Of a DNA stretch of 13,648 nucleotides, positions 7,066-13,648 are shown one piece after another. Both the position numbers and the translations under genes were made by a program. The notes under the pieces are model-generated. The model did not search any database. It worked only from the letters and a program-made list of their open reading frames with translations, and had not been told where the DNA came from. Numbering within the stretch: position 1 is the first letter of the stretch; every line of letters starts with the position of its first letter. The stretch comes from JBBRQP01 sp038226175 (GTDB lineage Bacteria; Cyanobacteriota; Cyanobacteriia; Gloeobacterales; Anthocerotibacteraceae): assembly GCA_038226175.1 (NCBI GenBank), contig JBBRQP010000075.1:1-13648 (forward strand). Reading direction: 5' to 3'.

Positions 7066-7118
7066 TGCTGACTAGGCTTAATTTTCATCGCTTACTAACT
7101 CAAGTCGAGGTTTTTCTC

Positions 7119-8582
7119 ATGTCCAAGTTGAATTCGACTCTGGCTTTGGCTCTCAGCCTTGCCATCGGTGCTACTCTCGCTCAAAGCGCTTCTGCTGCCT
7201 GTCCTGCGACAACACCTACCTTCATCTATGGCAACGGTGGTAGCTTCTCGGCTACTGCCCTACGCCGCTTGTTTGATAGCTTTGGCAACACAATCAACAG
7301 CACGACCTGCTCTCCCGCTGCTCCCTTAGCTAACCCTTTTCCCGCTACTGGTTATCCCAATCCTGTTAATTTGTTCGGTCCGGTCAATCCTTTGTACCAA
7401 TTTTGGTATGCCTCAACTGGTAGCGGTGCTGGTCAAGCCAACTTCTTGAACAACAACTTTGCCGCTGGTGTGGCTAGCAGCAGCCCTGTTTTTGCAGGTA
7501 ATGCTGATAACGTAGTTCCCTTCACGCCCTTGGGTTATCCTTACACCACCGGTACTGCTCCCGGTAGCGTTCCGCCTGACTTCAATAATTCTGATGCACC
7601 GTTCTCTTCTGCCCAGCTTAACTCCTACGGATCCGTAAAAGGTAATGACTACGTCTCTAGCACCCGTGGCACCTTGAGTCAACTGCCCTTCACTGCTGGT
7701 CCGGTTGGTTTAGCCTACAACCTGCCTGCTTTGACCACGACCCTCAAATTAACCCGCGCTGAATACTGCGGTATCTGGAACGGAACCCTCACCAGCTGGG
7801 GTCAAATCGCAGCTACTGCCTCTGTTTACCCAAACCTGCCTATCACAGTTGCACGTCGCTCTGATAGTAGCGGGACCACCGATATCTTCACCAAGCACTT
7901 GTTTGCAGTTTGTTCTGGCTATCCTTCTACCCTTGTAGGTGAAGGTCCTTTTGATTTTCCTCCTACCAACGAAGTCTCTGCTTCCGGTAACACTGGTGTT
8001 CGTGATGCCGTAGCCGCTAATGGTGCTTTCTTGGGTCAACAAGCCGAAGGCCGCATTGGTTATCTGACAGCGACAGCCTTTGTCCCTGTAGATGTTGCTA
8101 CCCCGGTTTATAACAACAGTGGTGTATCTTACCGCAGTGGTCTGCCTGCAGCCGCCTTGCAAAACCAAGCTAGCATTACTGCTGGTGGCAATCCTAAGTA
8201 CTACTTGCCCACGCCTGCTGGCGTTACGGCAGTATACACAGGCTCTAGCACATCCTTGCCTAGCAACCCCGGCCCTAACAGCTTCGCCAACATCCAAGCC
8301 ACCTATGGTGTCAATCCCCCTGCCAAAAAAGCCTATCCGATTGTTGGCTTGACCTACTTGTTAGTTCAAGGAAGCAAGGGTTTTGGTAATAACCGTGTTG
8401 CTCAAGCTACTGGTGTCAAAGCGGCTATCTGCTGGATCTTGGCGCCTACTGGCACTGCTCCGACCCAAGCTGACCAAATCCTCAATGCTTCTGGTTTTGG
8501 TCCTTTGGATGACCAACTCAAAGCCAAAGTACGTAAAGAGTTGGGTCGCAATCTCCTAGCTGGAACCAACGACTGCCCTTAA
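7119..8582 (+). CDS. PstS-like phosphate ABC transporter substrate-binding protein, enlarged
   Basis: 487 residues. A Sec signal peptide (1-26, cut after SASA) sends it to the periplasm. PstS-family blocks appear in order: YGNGGSFSATALRRLF (37-52), STGSGAGQANF (about 99-109), NNSDAPFSS (about 156-164), PFTAGPVGLAYNLP, LKLTRAEYCGIWNGTLTSWG, and RRSDSSGTTDIF (246-257). The Ser/Gly/Thr/Asp-rich blocks form the phosphate site in PstS. It is longer than common PstS (about 320-400), with extra Gly/Pro/Asn-rich segments at about 64-95 and 340-400 and six cysteines that could form three disulfides. ATG 7119 was chosen because GAGG lies 8 nt upstream and the signal peptide starts there; an in-frame GTG at 7065 would spoil it. 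No pstC, pstA or pstB is nearby. Phosphate is the likely ligand; a related oxyanion or organic phosphate is possible. Confidence 0.85.
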   Translation: MSKLNSTLALALSLAIGATLAQSASAACPATTPTFIYGNGGSFSATALRRLFDSFGNTINSTTCSPAAPLANPFPATGYPNPVNLFGPVNPLYQFWYASTGSGAGQANFLNNNFAAGVASSSPVFAGNADNVVPFTPLGYPYTTGTAPGSVPPDFNNSDAPFSSAQLNSYGSVKGNDYVSSTRGTLSQLPFTAGPVGLAYNLPALTTTLKLTRAEYCGIWNGTLTSWGQIAATASVYPNLPITVARRSDSSGTTDIFTKHLFAVCSGYPSTLVGEGPFDFPPTNEVSASGNTGVRDAVAANGAFLGQQAEGRIGYLTATAFVPVDVATPVYNNSGVSYRSGLPAAALQNQASITAGGNPKYYLPTPAGVTAVYTGSSTSLPSNPGPNSFANIQATYGVNPPAKKAYPIVGLTYLLVQGSKGFGNNRVAQATGVKAAICWILAPTGTAPTQADQILNASGFGPLDDQLKAKVRKELGRNLLAGTNDCP

Positions 8583-8635
8583 GAGAGTCCGCCTTTTTGC
8601 CTTAGCTTTTAGTTAAGGTAAACCGATTAAATAAG

Positions 8636-8671
8636 AAAAGAGGAAAAGTATGTTACTTTTCCTCTTTTTTT
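8636..8671 (+). terminator. Strong Rho-independent terminator after the PstS-like gene
   Basis: A perfect 15-bp stem (8636-8650 with 8654-8668), loop TGT, with a core of GAGGAAAAGTA against TACTTTTCCTC, runs into T residues to 8671. It starts 54 bp after the stop codon. It should separate the PstS-like transcript from the receptor gene, so the latter needs its own promoter. Confidence 0.85.
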
Positions 8672-8783
8672 GTCTGAATATTTGGATCAAGAAGCAGAAA
8701 GAACTTTGACTATATTTCTGAAAAGCAACGTTTTCACCAAGAGTGCCTTGATTCCCCATTTATGGGGCGGAGGGGCGGCTTTT

Positions 8784-8816
8784 CATAACCTAGCCTTAAT
8801 CTAGGTGCAGTAGGAT
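8784..8816 (+). promoter_or_regulatory. Pho-box-like promoter of the TonB-dependent receptor gene
   Basis: CATAACCT (8784-8791) and CTTAATCT (8795-8802) are Pho-box-like units 3 bp apart, each with one mismatch to (C/T)TTAACC(T/A). Eight bp further on is TAGGAT (8811-8816), a plausible -10. The order and every spacing equal those at 6900-6932. The predicted leader would be about 34 nt. Upstream in the same 274-bp gap is a short CCCCA/TGGGG hairpin (8754-8767) of unknown role; I see no cobalamin-type riboswitch elements. Confidence 0.45.
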
Positions 8817-8856
8817 TTAGTGCGAGTGTGTTGGAACAGTGATTGAGGTGTGTACA

Positions 8857-11800
8857 GTGAACAAATTCAAGTCAAGCAAAAAGCAAAGCGTTAGTCGATT
8901 TAGGTATGCGGTTCATCTTATTTCCTTGATTTTCTTTGCAAGTTTGTACCCAGCTCAGGCTCAAGATGTTACTAAGATTGCTCAAGCTAAAGACTTAACA
9001 CCAACTCCAGGCACTGCTAAAAATCTCAACAATGGCACCTATCCGCTGGTCGTTAACCTCGATACCGTGGCTCAAAAACCTGCTACAGTTCCGACAAGTC
9101 CGACTACACCGACCACTGAAGATGATGACAATGAACCCGTCGATATCCTCGAAGAAGTTCAGGTTGTTGGTCAACGTCGGCGCATCACCGAGCGCGAGCG
9201 TACCGCTACTACATTTACGGTAGACAAAACCCAAATTCAAGCTCTGGGTGCTAAAACTGTCGCCGATGCTCTCAAACTGGCACCGGGTTTCAATTTTCAG
9301 GGGATTAGTGGTTTGGCCTCAGACCGCGCTGTGACAGTACGGGGGCTAGATAGTCGTAGATTTATCTTTTTGATTGATGGGAGACCCACAGCAAGACCCT
9401 CAGATGGTCGGGCAGCGGATATTGGTCGGACTGGGGTAGCGAATATTGAACGTATTGAGATTACAACAGGTGGCGCTGGGCTAAAGTATAGTGCCGATGC
9501 GGTCGCAGGGGTCATCAACGTCATCACCCGTATTCCGGCAGGGCCCCCGAAGCTCAATGTTAGTGTCAGTGAAGGGAGTTTTAATTTTGCACAATATCAA
9601 TTAGATTATTCGGGAAGTAATGGTAAAGACCCAGATGGTGCGGGCTACATCGCTTATGAATTAGGCTTTGATCACCAGAGTGCTACTAATGATTATTACG
9701 GGACATTTAATCAAAACAAGATAGGTGCTTATATTGGTGGTTTTGGCACCATTAACGGGAATACAACACTTAATAGTGCGCAAGTTGGTAGCTTTCAGGC
9801 ACCTCGCAATCCAGATGGAACTATTGCTACCGTTCCCGTTGTTGTTGCAGGAGGTTCACCCGATAATCCTAATATTGCCCTAGTGCCAGATATTACTAAT
9901 GTCAGCATCAATAATCTTTACCGGGGATTATATTATTCCAATGACTTCTATTCTGGAAAATTAATCTATAAACCTGCCAAAGAACATACACTTACGCTAG
10001 ATGTTTCTCAAAAACGAACTACATCTGGCAATCCTTACGCCACCCAAAATTTGGGTTCTTGCTATGTTGTCCCACAAAATTATGACTACAATGCATCGGC
10101 AGGCCTTGTTACTCAATCTTCTCCACAACCAACTTATACTAAATGCAGTACTTTTCCTTCTACAATATCGCCGACTGGGCAGCCATTCATTGCTCCGCTT
10201 GATCCAAATACTTATGGAGCTTATGACCAAACGGAAGATACAACATCCGTAAATTTAGTCTGGGATTGGCAACTGACTCCGACGAGTATCCTTACTACAC
10301 AGACTTCCTATAGCGGGGCTTATTCCTACGCTAAGCTCGCCAATCCAACGCTTGGTTTTAATGATTATGGTGTCTCTAACCGCGTCTATGACACCCAAAT
10401 TCGTTATACTAGTGAGCTTTATCCCGGCAATACATTTAACACAGGCTTTCAGTTCACTAGCTTACGTTTCAACAGTGCAATTTTTTATCCTTTCCCTGTA
10501 CCCTCGACAAATATTGGTATTGCAGACCGAGAGATTTCCCGCTGGGCAATTTATGCGACCGAAGACCTCAAGTTTTTTGGCGATGCTGTTATTCTCAATC
10601 TCGGTACACGTCTTACTGATGATGTAAAGTTTGGTACGTTTGTAACCTCTGGTGCCGGGATACGGCTCAATCTACTAGGGCCGCCAGGTCAAGAATTTTT
10701 GGGATTACGCGCTAACTGGAATCAAACTTTTAAGGCTCCGGGTCTCTCACAGCTTTATGGCTTTTCACCCATTAGTGCCATTTTTCAATCAGGCGTAGCT
10801 AGTGGAACCCCACGCCCGAATTCTGGCTTGATACCAGAAACTGGGGTGGGCTATGACCTAGGTCTCGATCTGCGGTTCAGCCCGTCAATGAATTTTCGGG
10901 CAACTTACTATCGTGTAGATATTGCTAATGCCTTGTTAGAAAACGTGAGTATTGGGAATTACAACGTTACGACAGACCCTGCTAATAATAATAATCCCCA
11001 ACCAGTATTTACCACCGTAAATGCCCAATCACTTTTGAGCTCAGGCTGGGAGTTTAGCTTCAATTGGCAGATTGACCCTAGTTGGAATCTCCTGGTTACC
11101 CACAACATCAATGATGTGCGTCCAGTAGGTAATCCTAATTTAGATTTTGTCATCGACCCGCAACCTACTAGTCCTACTTTTGGGCAAAGCATTCCCTCCC
11201 AAGCCCTCTTTAATGGCGGCTATTTCTACGATTATCAATTGGTTGATACGCCGTTTTTTAACTCAGTACTCAGTTTGCAATATACTTCTCCTGGCTTTAA
11301 TGCAACCCTGAGTGGACAATGGGTTGGTCAACGCCCTCGGGCATTGGGGGGTAATTATTATTATCCTGATTACAGTAAATGGGACTTTACCTTCCGGGTT
11401 CCTGTTAGTCAGACAGTGACTTTTACTGGCGGCGTATTCAATATCTTCAACGACCGCAGTGTCTTAGGAGATAGCACGCTCTTGATTGGCGGCGGCGTAG
11501 TTTCTCCACCCACGACCTTCCGGGTGGGGGTAGATATGGTCTTCGATGGCCCTATTAGCACCGATGACCCCGACCAATCCACCGAAGCCCAGCAACTACG
11601 CTCCCAATATCGCTTACCTGTCTCCGACCTCATTGCTGACCGTCCCGCCGCCACACCCGGTTATGTGCTAAGCACACCCACCGCCTTTGGTGCCAGGGGA
11701 GGAGACTTCTTTGTGGGGGTTGGTTTCCAAGGCCGTGAACGCTTTAGTGCCAGTCGTGCCAATGGCATTGTCACCGCAGGTTTTGGTCTATTTGACCCGG

Positions 11801-12438
11801 TGCATTTCGTCGGACTCGAAGTCAGCACTTCACTACTCGGACTCGTCTCCAATGAAATCTCGCTTCCCACTCCGATATCAGGTAACCCAGGAATTATTAA
11901 CCCGCCGAGTCAGCTCAATCAACTAGCTAGAGCACAACCGCTAGCGTATCAGCAAGGCTTGGGTAGTGCGGGGCTGATTAACTTCAAATTACATCGCCAA
12001 CTTGCTGATGATACGGCGGTTGCGGTTGGCGTAGAAGGCTTAATCGACTGGGGTATCACAGGCGGTGGTAATAGTTTCTATGGCGTTATCACCCAACGTT
12101 TGCCCTTTTTTGATGCCGATAATAGTCCTAAAACTGCTCGGGACTTCTTGAGTCAAGTCACTTTCTCAGCAGGGATTGGTAACGGTCGCTTCCGCTCAAC
12201 CAACGATATTAATAACAAGATTGAGTCCTACAATTTCTTTGGTAGTATGGGCGTTCAACTGTTTGAACCCTTATCATTTATCACTGATTGGACAGGTCAG
12301 GATCTCAATCTAGGCTTCTCCTGGGTTCCTTTGAGAAATCTACCTTTGGTGGTAACGCCAAGTTTGGTTGATGTAACGGGTAGTGCTGGTGATGGTTCAC
12401 GTTTTGCCATAGGAGTTGGTTATGGATTCTCGTTCTAA
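8857..12438 (+). CDS. TonB-dependent receptor fused to a second C-terminal beta-barrel
   Basis: 1193 residues. A Sec signal peptide (1-35, cut after PAQA) is followed by a Pro/Thr linker (about 74-92), a TonB-box-like DILEEVQVVG (97-106) and a plug domain (about 115-226: ADALKLAPGF, VRGLDSRRFIFLIDGRP, NIERIEITTG, AGVINVITR). The 22-strand-type barrel runs to about 896, ending FRVGVDMVF. It is an outer-membrane active importer powered by TonB. Typical receptors stop there. This one has a linker and a further 250 residues (about 945-1193) with some twelve amphipathic strands (DFFVGVGF, TDWTGQDLNLGFSW) ending GVGYGFSF, itself an outer-membrane barrel terminus. GTG 8857 was chosen because GAGG (8845-8848) is 8 nt upstream; GTGs at 8839 and 8848 are in frame. 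Substrate unknown; the context suggests a phosphorus compound rather than the usual siderophore. Confidence 0.88.
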   Translation: MNKFKSSKKQSVSRFRYAVHLISLIFFASLYPAQAQDVTKIAQAKDLTPTPGTAKNLNNGTYPLVVNLDTVAQKPATVPTSPTTPTTEDDDNEPVDILEEVQVVGQRRRITERERTATTFTVDKTQIQALGAKTVADALKLAPGFNFQGISGLASDRAVTVRGLDSRRFIFLIDGRPTARPSDGRAADIGRTGVANIERIEITTGGAGLKYSADAVAGVINVITRIPAGPPKLNVSVSEGSFNFAQYQLDYSGSNGKDPDGAGYIAYELGFDHQSATNDYYGTFNQNKIGAYIGGFGTINGNTTLNSAQVGSFQAPRNPDGTIATVPVVVAGGSPDNPNIALVPDITNVSINNLYRGLYYSNDFYSGKLIYKPAKEHTLTLDVSQKRTTSGNPYATQNLGSCYVVPQNYDYNASAGLVTQSSPQPTYTKCSTFPSTISPTGQPFIAPLDPNTYGAYDQTEDTTSVNLVWDWQLTPTSILTTQTSYSGAYSYAKLANPTLGFNDYGVSNRVYDTQIRYTSELYPGNTFNTGFQFTSLRFNSAIFYPFPVPSTNIGIADREISRWAIYATEDLKFFGDAVILNLGTRLTDDVKFGTFVTSGAGIRLNLLGPPGQEFLGLRANWNQTFKAPGLSQLYGFSPISAIFQSGVASGTPRPNSGLIPETGVGYDLGLDLRFSPSMNFRATYYRVDIANALLENVSIGNYNVTTDPANNNNPQPVFTTVNAQSLLSSGWEFSFNWQIDPSWNLLVTHNINDVRPVGNPNLDFVIDPQPTSPTFGQSIPSQALFNGGYFYDYQLVDTPFFNSVLSLQYTSPGFNATLSGQWVGQRPRALGGNYYYPDYSKWDFTFRVPVSQTVTFTGGVFNIFNDRSVLGDSTLLIGGGVVSPPTTFRVGVDMVFDGPISTDDPDQSTEAQQLRSQYRLPVSDLIADRPAATPGYVLSTPTAFGARGGDFFVGVGFQGRERFSASRANGIVTAGFGLFDPVHFVGLEVSTSLLGLVSNEISLPTPISGNPGIINPPSQLNQLARAQPLAYQQGLGSAGLINFKLHRQLADDTAVAVGVEGLIDWGITGGGNSFYGVITQRLPFFDADNSPKTARDFLSQVTFSAGIGNGRFRSTNDINNKIESYNFFGSMGVQLFEPLSFITDWTGQDLNLGFSWVPLRNLPLVVTPSLVDVTGSAGDGSRFAIGVGYGFSF

Positions 12439-13054
12439 AGCTCTGTTGATGGGTTGCTTATTAGTTGCCTCGCCTGTGTTCGCTCAGCGTCCTGTTGTGA
12501 TACCCCTAGTTATTCCAGAAATCTCCCGCCCTACGCCCCCATCGGCAGGGGTCAATGTGACCACAGGCGATGTCATGGCTCCCAAAACCGGCCCCGCCCG
12601 TCCACTCGAAGTCACGAACCCTAAACAAGCTGCCAGTCTAACTAAATCAGGCAACGAACTCATCGAACAACTCGCCCAAGGAACTTTTATTCTATTGCCT
12701 GTTGCGCCTACAGCTCCAGTCCTAGCCGCACCCTCACCCGAAGTCCAACAACGCCTAGCCCGTATCCTCAGAGCCGCCACACCCACAGAAGTGACTGCTG
12801 ATATTGATATAGTTGCTCAAAAAGTCAAAGCAGCGGCAGGCGCACCCGGTGAAGTGCTAATCAGACGGTGGGTCGAGAGCCTCGTGGGGTTACAACAAAA
12901 CGGCAAAATCTCCCCCACCCAACTCGCAGAAAGTATCAAAACTCTCAATGTCTTAGTTAACGCTGTGCGTATCGACTTTTTACGCAAACCGCCAATTGAG
13001 TTTCTGACCATCCAAAATCTACTCAGCCAACTCACCCAAACACTCACGAGTTGA
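12422..13054 (+). CDS. Small exported protein, translationally coupled to the receptor
   Basis: 210 residues. The ATG at 12422 lies 17 bp inside the receptor gene, in another frame, with AGGAG (12411-12415) 6 nt upstream, so translation is probably coupled. A signal peptide (1-21, cut after SPVFA) precedes a Pro-rich stretch (about 22-60) and a mostly helical part (about 75-210: SGNELIEQLAQ, EVQQRLARIL, VAQKVKAA, LAESIKTLNVLVNAV, FLTIQNLLSQL). No membrane segment or catalytic motif is seen. I do not recognise a family. The arrangement suggests a periplasmic partner of the receptor or its extra C-terminal barrel, for example in assembly, substrate hand-over or plug contact. It is uncharacterised; the gene itself is well supported by start signal, export signal and length. 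Confidence 0.8.
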   Translation: MDSRSKALLMGCLLVASPVFAQRPVVIPLVIPEISRPTPPSAGVNVTTGDVMAPKTGPARPLEVTNPKQAASLTKSGNELIEQLAQGTFILLPVAPTAPVLAAPSPEVQQRLARILRAATPTEVTADIDIVAQKVKAAAGAPGEVLIRRWVESLVGLQQNGKISPTQLAESIKTLNVLVNAVRIDFLRKPPIEFLTIQNLLSQLTQTLTS

Positions 13055-13066
13055 GTCTTGGGTGAG
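13031..13066 (+). terminator. Hairpin spanning the stop codon of the last gene
   Basis: CTCACCCAA (13031-13039) pairs perfectly with TTGGGTGAG (13058-13066). Inside, ACTCA pairs with TGAGT around a 5-nt loop. The stop codon TGA (13052-13054) lies in the right inner arm. A-rich rather than T-rich sequence follows, so it is not a classical Rho-independent terminator. It may end the transcript with help from Rho or protect the 3' end. Confidence 0.4.
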
Positions 13067-13508
13067 CTTAAAAAACGAAAAAAATAGTGCAGTAAGGCTG
13101 GCAGCTTGTCTGTGTCTGCCTTAGGAGCTGAGATGTAGATTTTTATGGTAAAAATGTCAGGGTGATCTATGGCTCATCTTGATGTAAAAAGCACTATCAA
13201 AACTGTTGAAATAGGATCTGTTTTTGACATTTATTGAGATTACTTTTTTTCTGGGAACATAACTCTATCCTGACAGATAGGCCACCTACTATTTTTTCCT
13301 ATTCGTGGACAGACCCCCTGTAGGTTGGGGTTCTAGTACGCACAACGAACGACCTAGCTCACCAGCATCGCCTTCTTTAGAGTGATGTCAAGTGGAGTGA
13401 CTGGTTAGGCTATTCCACCATTTTTTGCATGTGGCATCGTCTCAATTAATGCCCTTAGCACCTTAATTAACTGCTTCTGGTGTTGTAAAAACTTCAGCAA
13501 CATCCTCA
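13055..13508. other. 454-bp region without a supported gene
   Basis: Reading frames on both strands are short and lack start signals. Small inverted repeats are present (CTATC/GATAG around 13265-13280, ACCCC/GGGGT at 13313-13317 and 13327-13331), none with terminator form. A 34-codon minus-strand frame runs out of the IS end towards 13407 and is not supported. No tRNA or known RNA is recognised. It may be decayed sequence next to the insertion. Confidence 0.5.
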
Positions 13509-13646
13509 TCTAATACTCTTTCCGTTTGATTAGCAGGTTTTTGTTCTGGGCCACCAGTGGTAGAACAAGTATCTCTTGAGCAACTCGGTCTGCTTTGATA
13601 AACTACGACATCGTTGCTCTAATCGCTCTTCCACTTCTTCAATCGT
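13509..13646 (-). mobile_element. Terminal part of the same insertion sequence (right copy, inverted)
   Basis: It is base-for-base the reverse complement of 1-138, so the two IS copies have their transposase 3' ends facing inward and everything else lies between them. The unique sequence begins at 13508, where this copy reads TG against GC at the left. Absence of any mismatch over 138 bp suggests recent transposition, gene conversion, or a shared repeat at the two ends of an assembled contig. Confidence 0.7.
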
Positions 13647-13648
13647 CA
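13530..13648 (-). CDS. Transposase, C-terminal fragment (right copy)
   Basis: It has the same 38-residue tail as at the left end, on the minus strand, with TAA at 13530-13532 and running off the window edge. It is identical in sequence to the left copy, with YHWWP near the C-terminus. IS630-like by this tail only; the catalytic domain lies outside the window. Confidence 0.6.
   Translation of the reverse strand, partial: TIEEVEERLEQRCRSLSKQTELLKRYLFYHWWPRTKTC

Larger units (their letters stand above)
6720..7118 (+). other. 399-bp intergenic region with regulatory elements before the PstS-like gene
   Basis: No convincing gene is seen. The region holds a hairpin just after the SGNH stop (6724-6747), a Pho-box-like promoter (6900-6932), and a long leader whose arms 6959-6967 and 7057-7065 are complementary. 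An isolated CTTAACAA at 6799-6806 resembles a single Pho unit but has no properly spaced partner. GAGG at 7107-7110, 8 nt before ATG 7119, is the ribosome binding site. Confidence 0.6.

Noticed and set aside
7065..7118. Longer N-terminus of the PstS-like protein from an in-frame GTG at 7065
   Set aside because: It would place 18 residues before a normal signal peptide, has no ribosome binding site, and the ATG at 7119 has GAGG at a good distance.
7749..8297. 182-codon open frame antisense to the PstS-like gene
   Set aside because: No start signal or recognisable protein features; explained by biased codon use of the sense gene.
8672..8856. Cobalamin or other known riboswitch before the TonB-dependent receptor
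   Set aside because: Receptors often have one, but I see no B12-box or other conserved elements, and the predicted leader is only about 34 nt.
12422..12460. Lipoprotein signal (LMGC, Cys12) in the small exported protein
   Set aside because: The hydrophobic stretch before the cysteine is too short; a normal signal peptidase I site after SPVFA fits better.
13405..13560. Extension of the right IS end into a downstream frame (QTERVLDEDVAEVF... to a stop)
   Set aside because: It is in a different frame from the transposase, the left copy stops two codons past the boundary, and no start codon supports it; probably chance.
1..13648. CRISPR array, tRNA or rRNA genes, prophage or defence genes
   Set aside because: No regularly spaced direct repeats, no cloverleaf-like sequences and no phage or nuclease proteins were seen.

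Overview
The window looks like chromosomal DNA of a cyanobacterium. The strongest indicators are a CCB2/CCB4-type cofactor-assembly protein (cytochrome b6f heme attachment, found in oxygenic phototrophs) and a protein resembling the cyanobacterial DUF6930/DUF7309 group. L11, GcvT, a PstS-like protein and a TonB-dependent receptor fit this. Base composition is near 50% GC by eye. I cannot name the genus. Both ends carry the same 138-bp sequence in inverted orientation (1-138 and 13509-13646). It encodes the C-terminus of an IS630-like transposase, so the window is bounded by two copies of one insertion sequence, either a real inverted pair or an assembly that stopped at repeats.

Left part (139-2853): next to the IS is a short truncated reading frame. 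Four minus-strand genes follow: a VOC/glyoxalase-fold protein and the CCB2/CCB4 protein (overlapping by 4 bp), rplK standing alone without rplA or nusG, and an orphan ABC-2 permease with a perfect 15-bp palindrome just upstream of its ribosome binding site.

Middle (2952-6719): three tightly packed plus-strand genes encode a large uncharacterised cytoplasmic protein, the glycine-cleavage T-protein GcvT, and a membrane-anchored SGNH hydrolase/acyltransferase that overlaps gcvT by 4 bp.

Right part (6720-13054) is the most interesting. It holds an enlarged, exported PstS-like phosphate-binding protein, a strong terminator, a 1193-residue TonB-dependent receptor that appears fused to a second outer-membrane beta-barrel, and a small exported protein whose start codon lies inside the receptor gene. 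The PstS-like gene and the receptor gene are each preceded by the same arrangement: two 8-bp cyanobacterial Pho-box-like units 3 bp apart, then exactly 8 bp, then a TAGGGT or TAGGAT hexamer. My inference is a phosphate-starvation-controlled outer-membrane-to-periplasm uptake module. The receptor would import a phosphorus compound, the PstS-like protein would bind it, and the small exported protein would assist. The inner-membrane transporter is not in the window. The last 454 bp before the right IS copy contain no gene that I can support.
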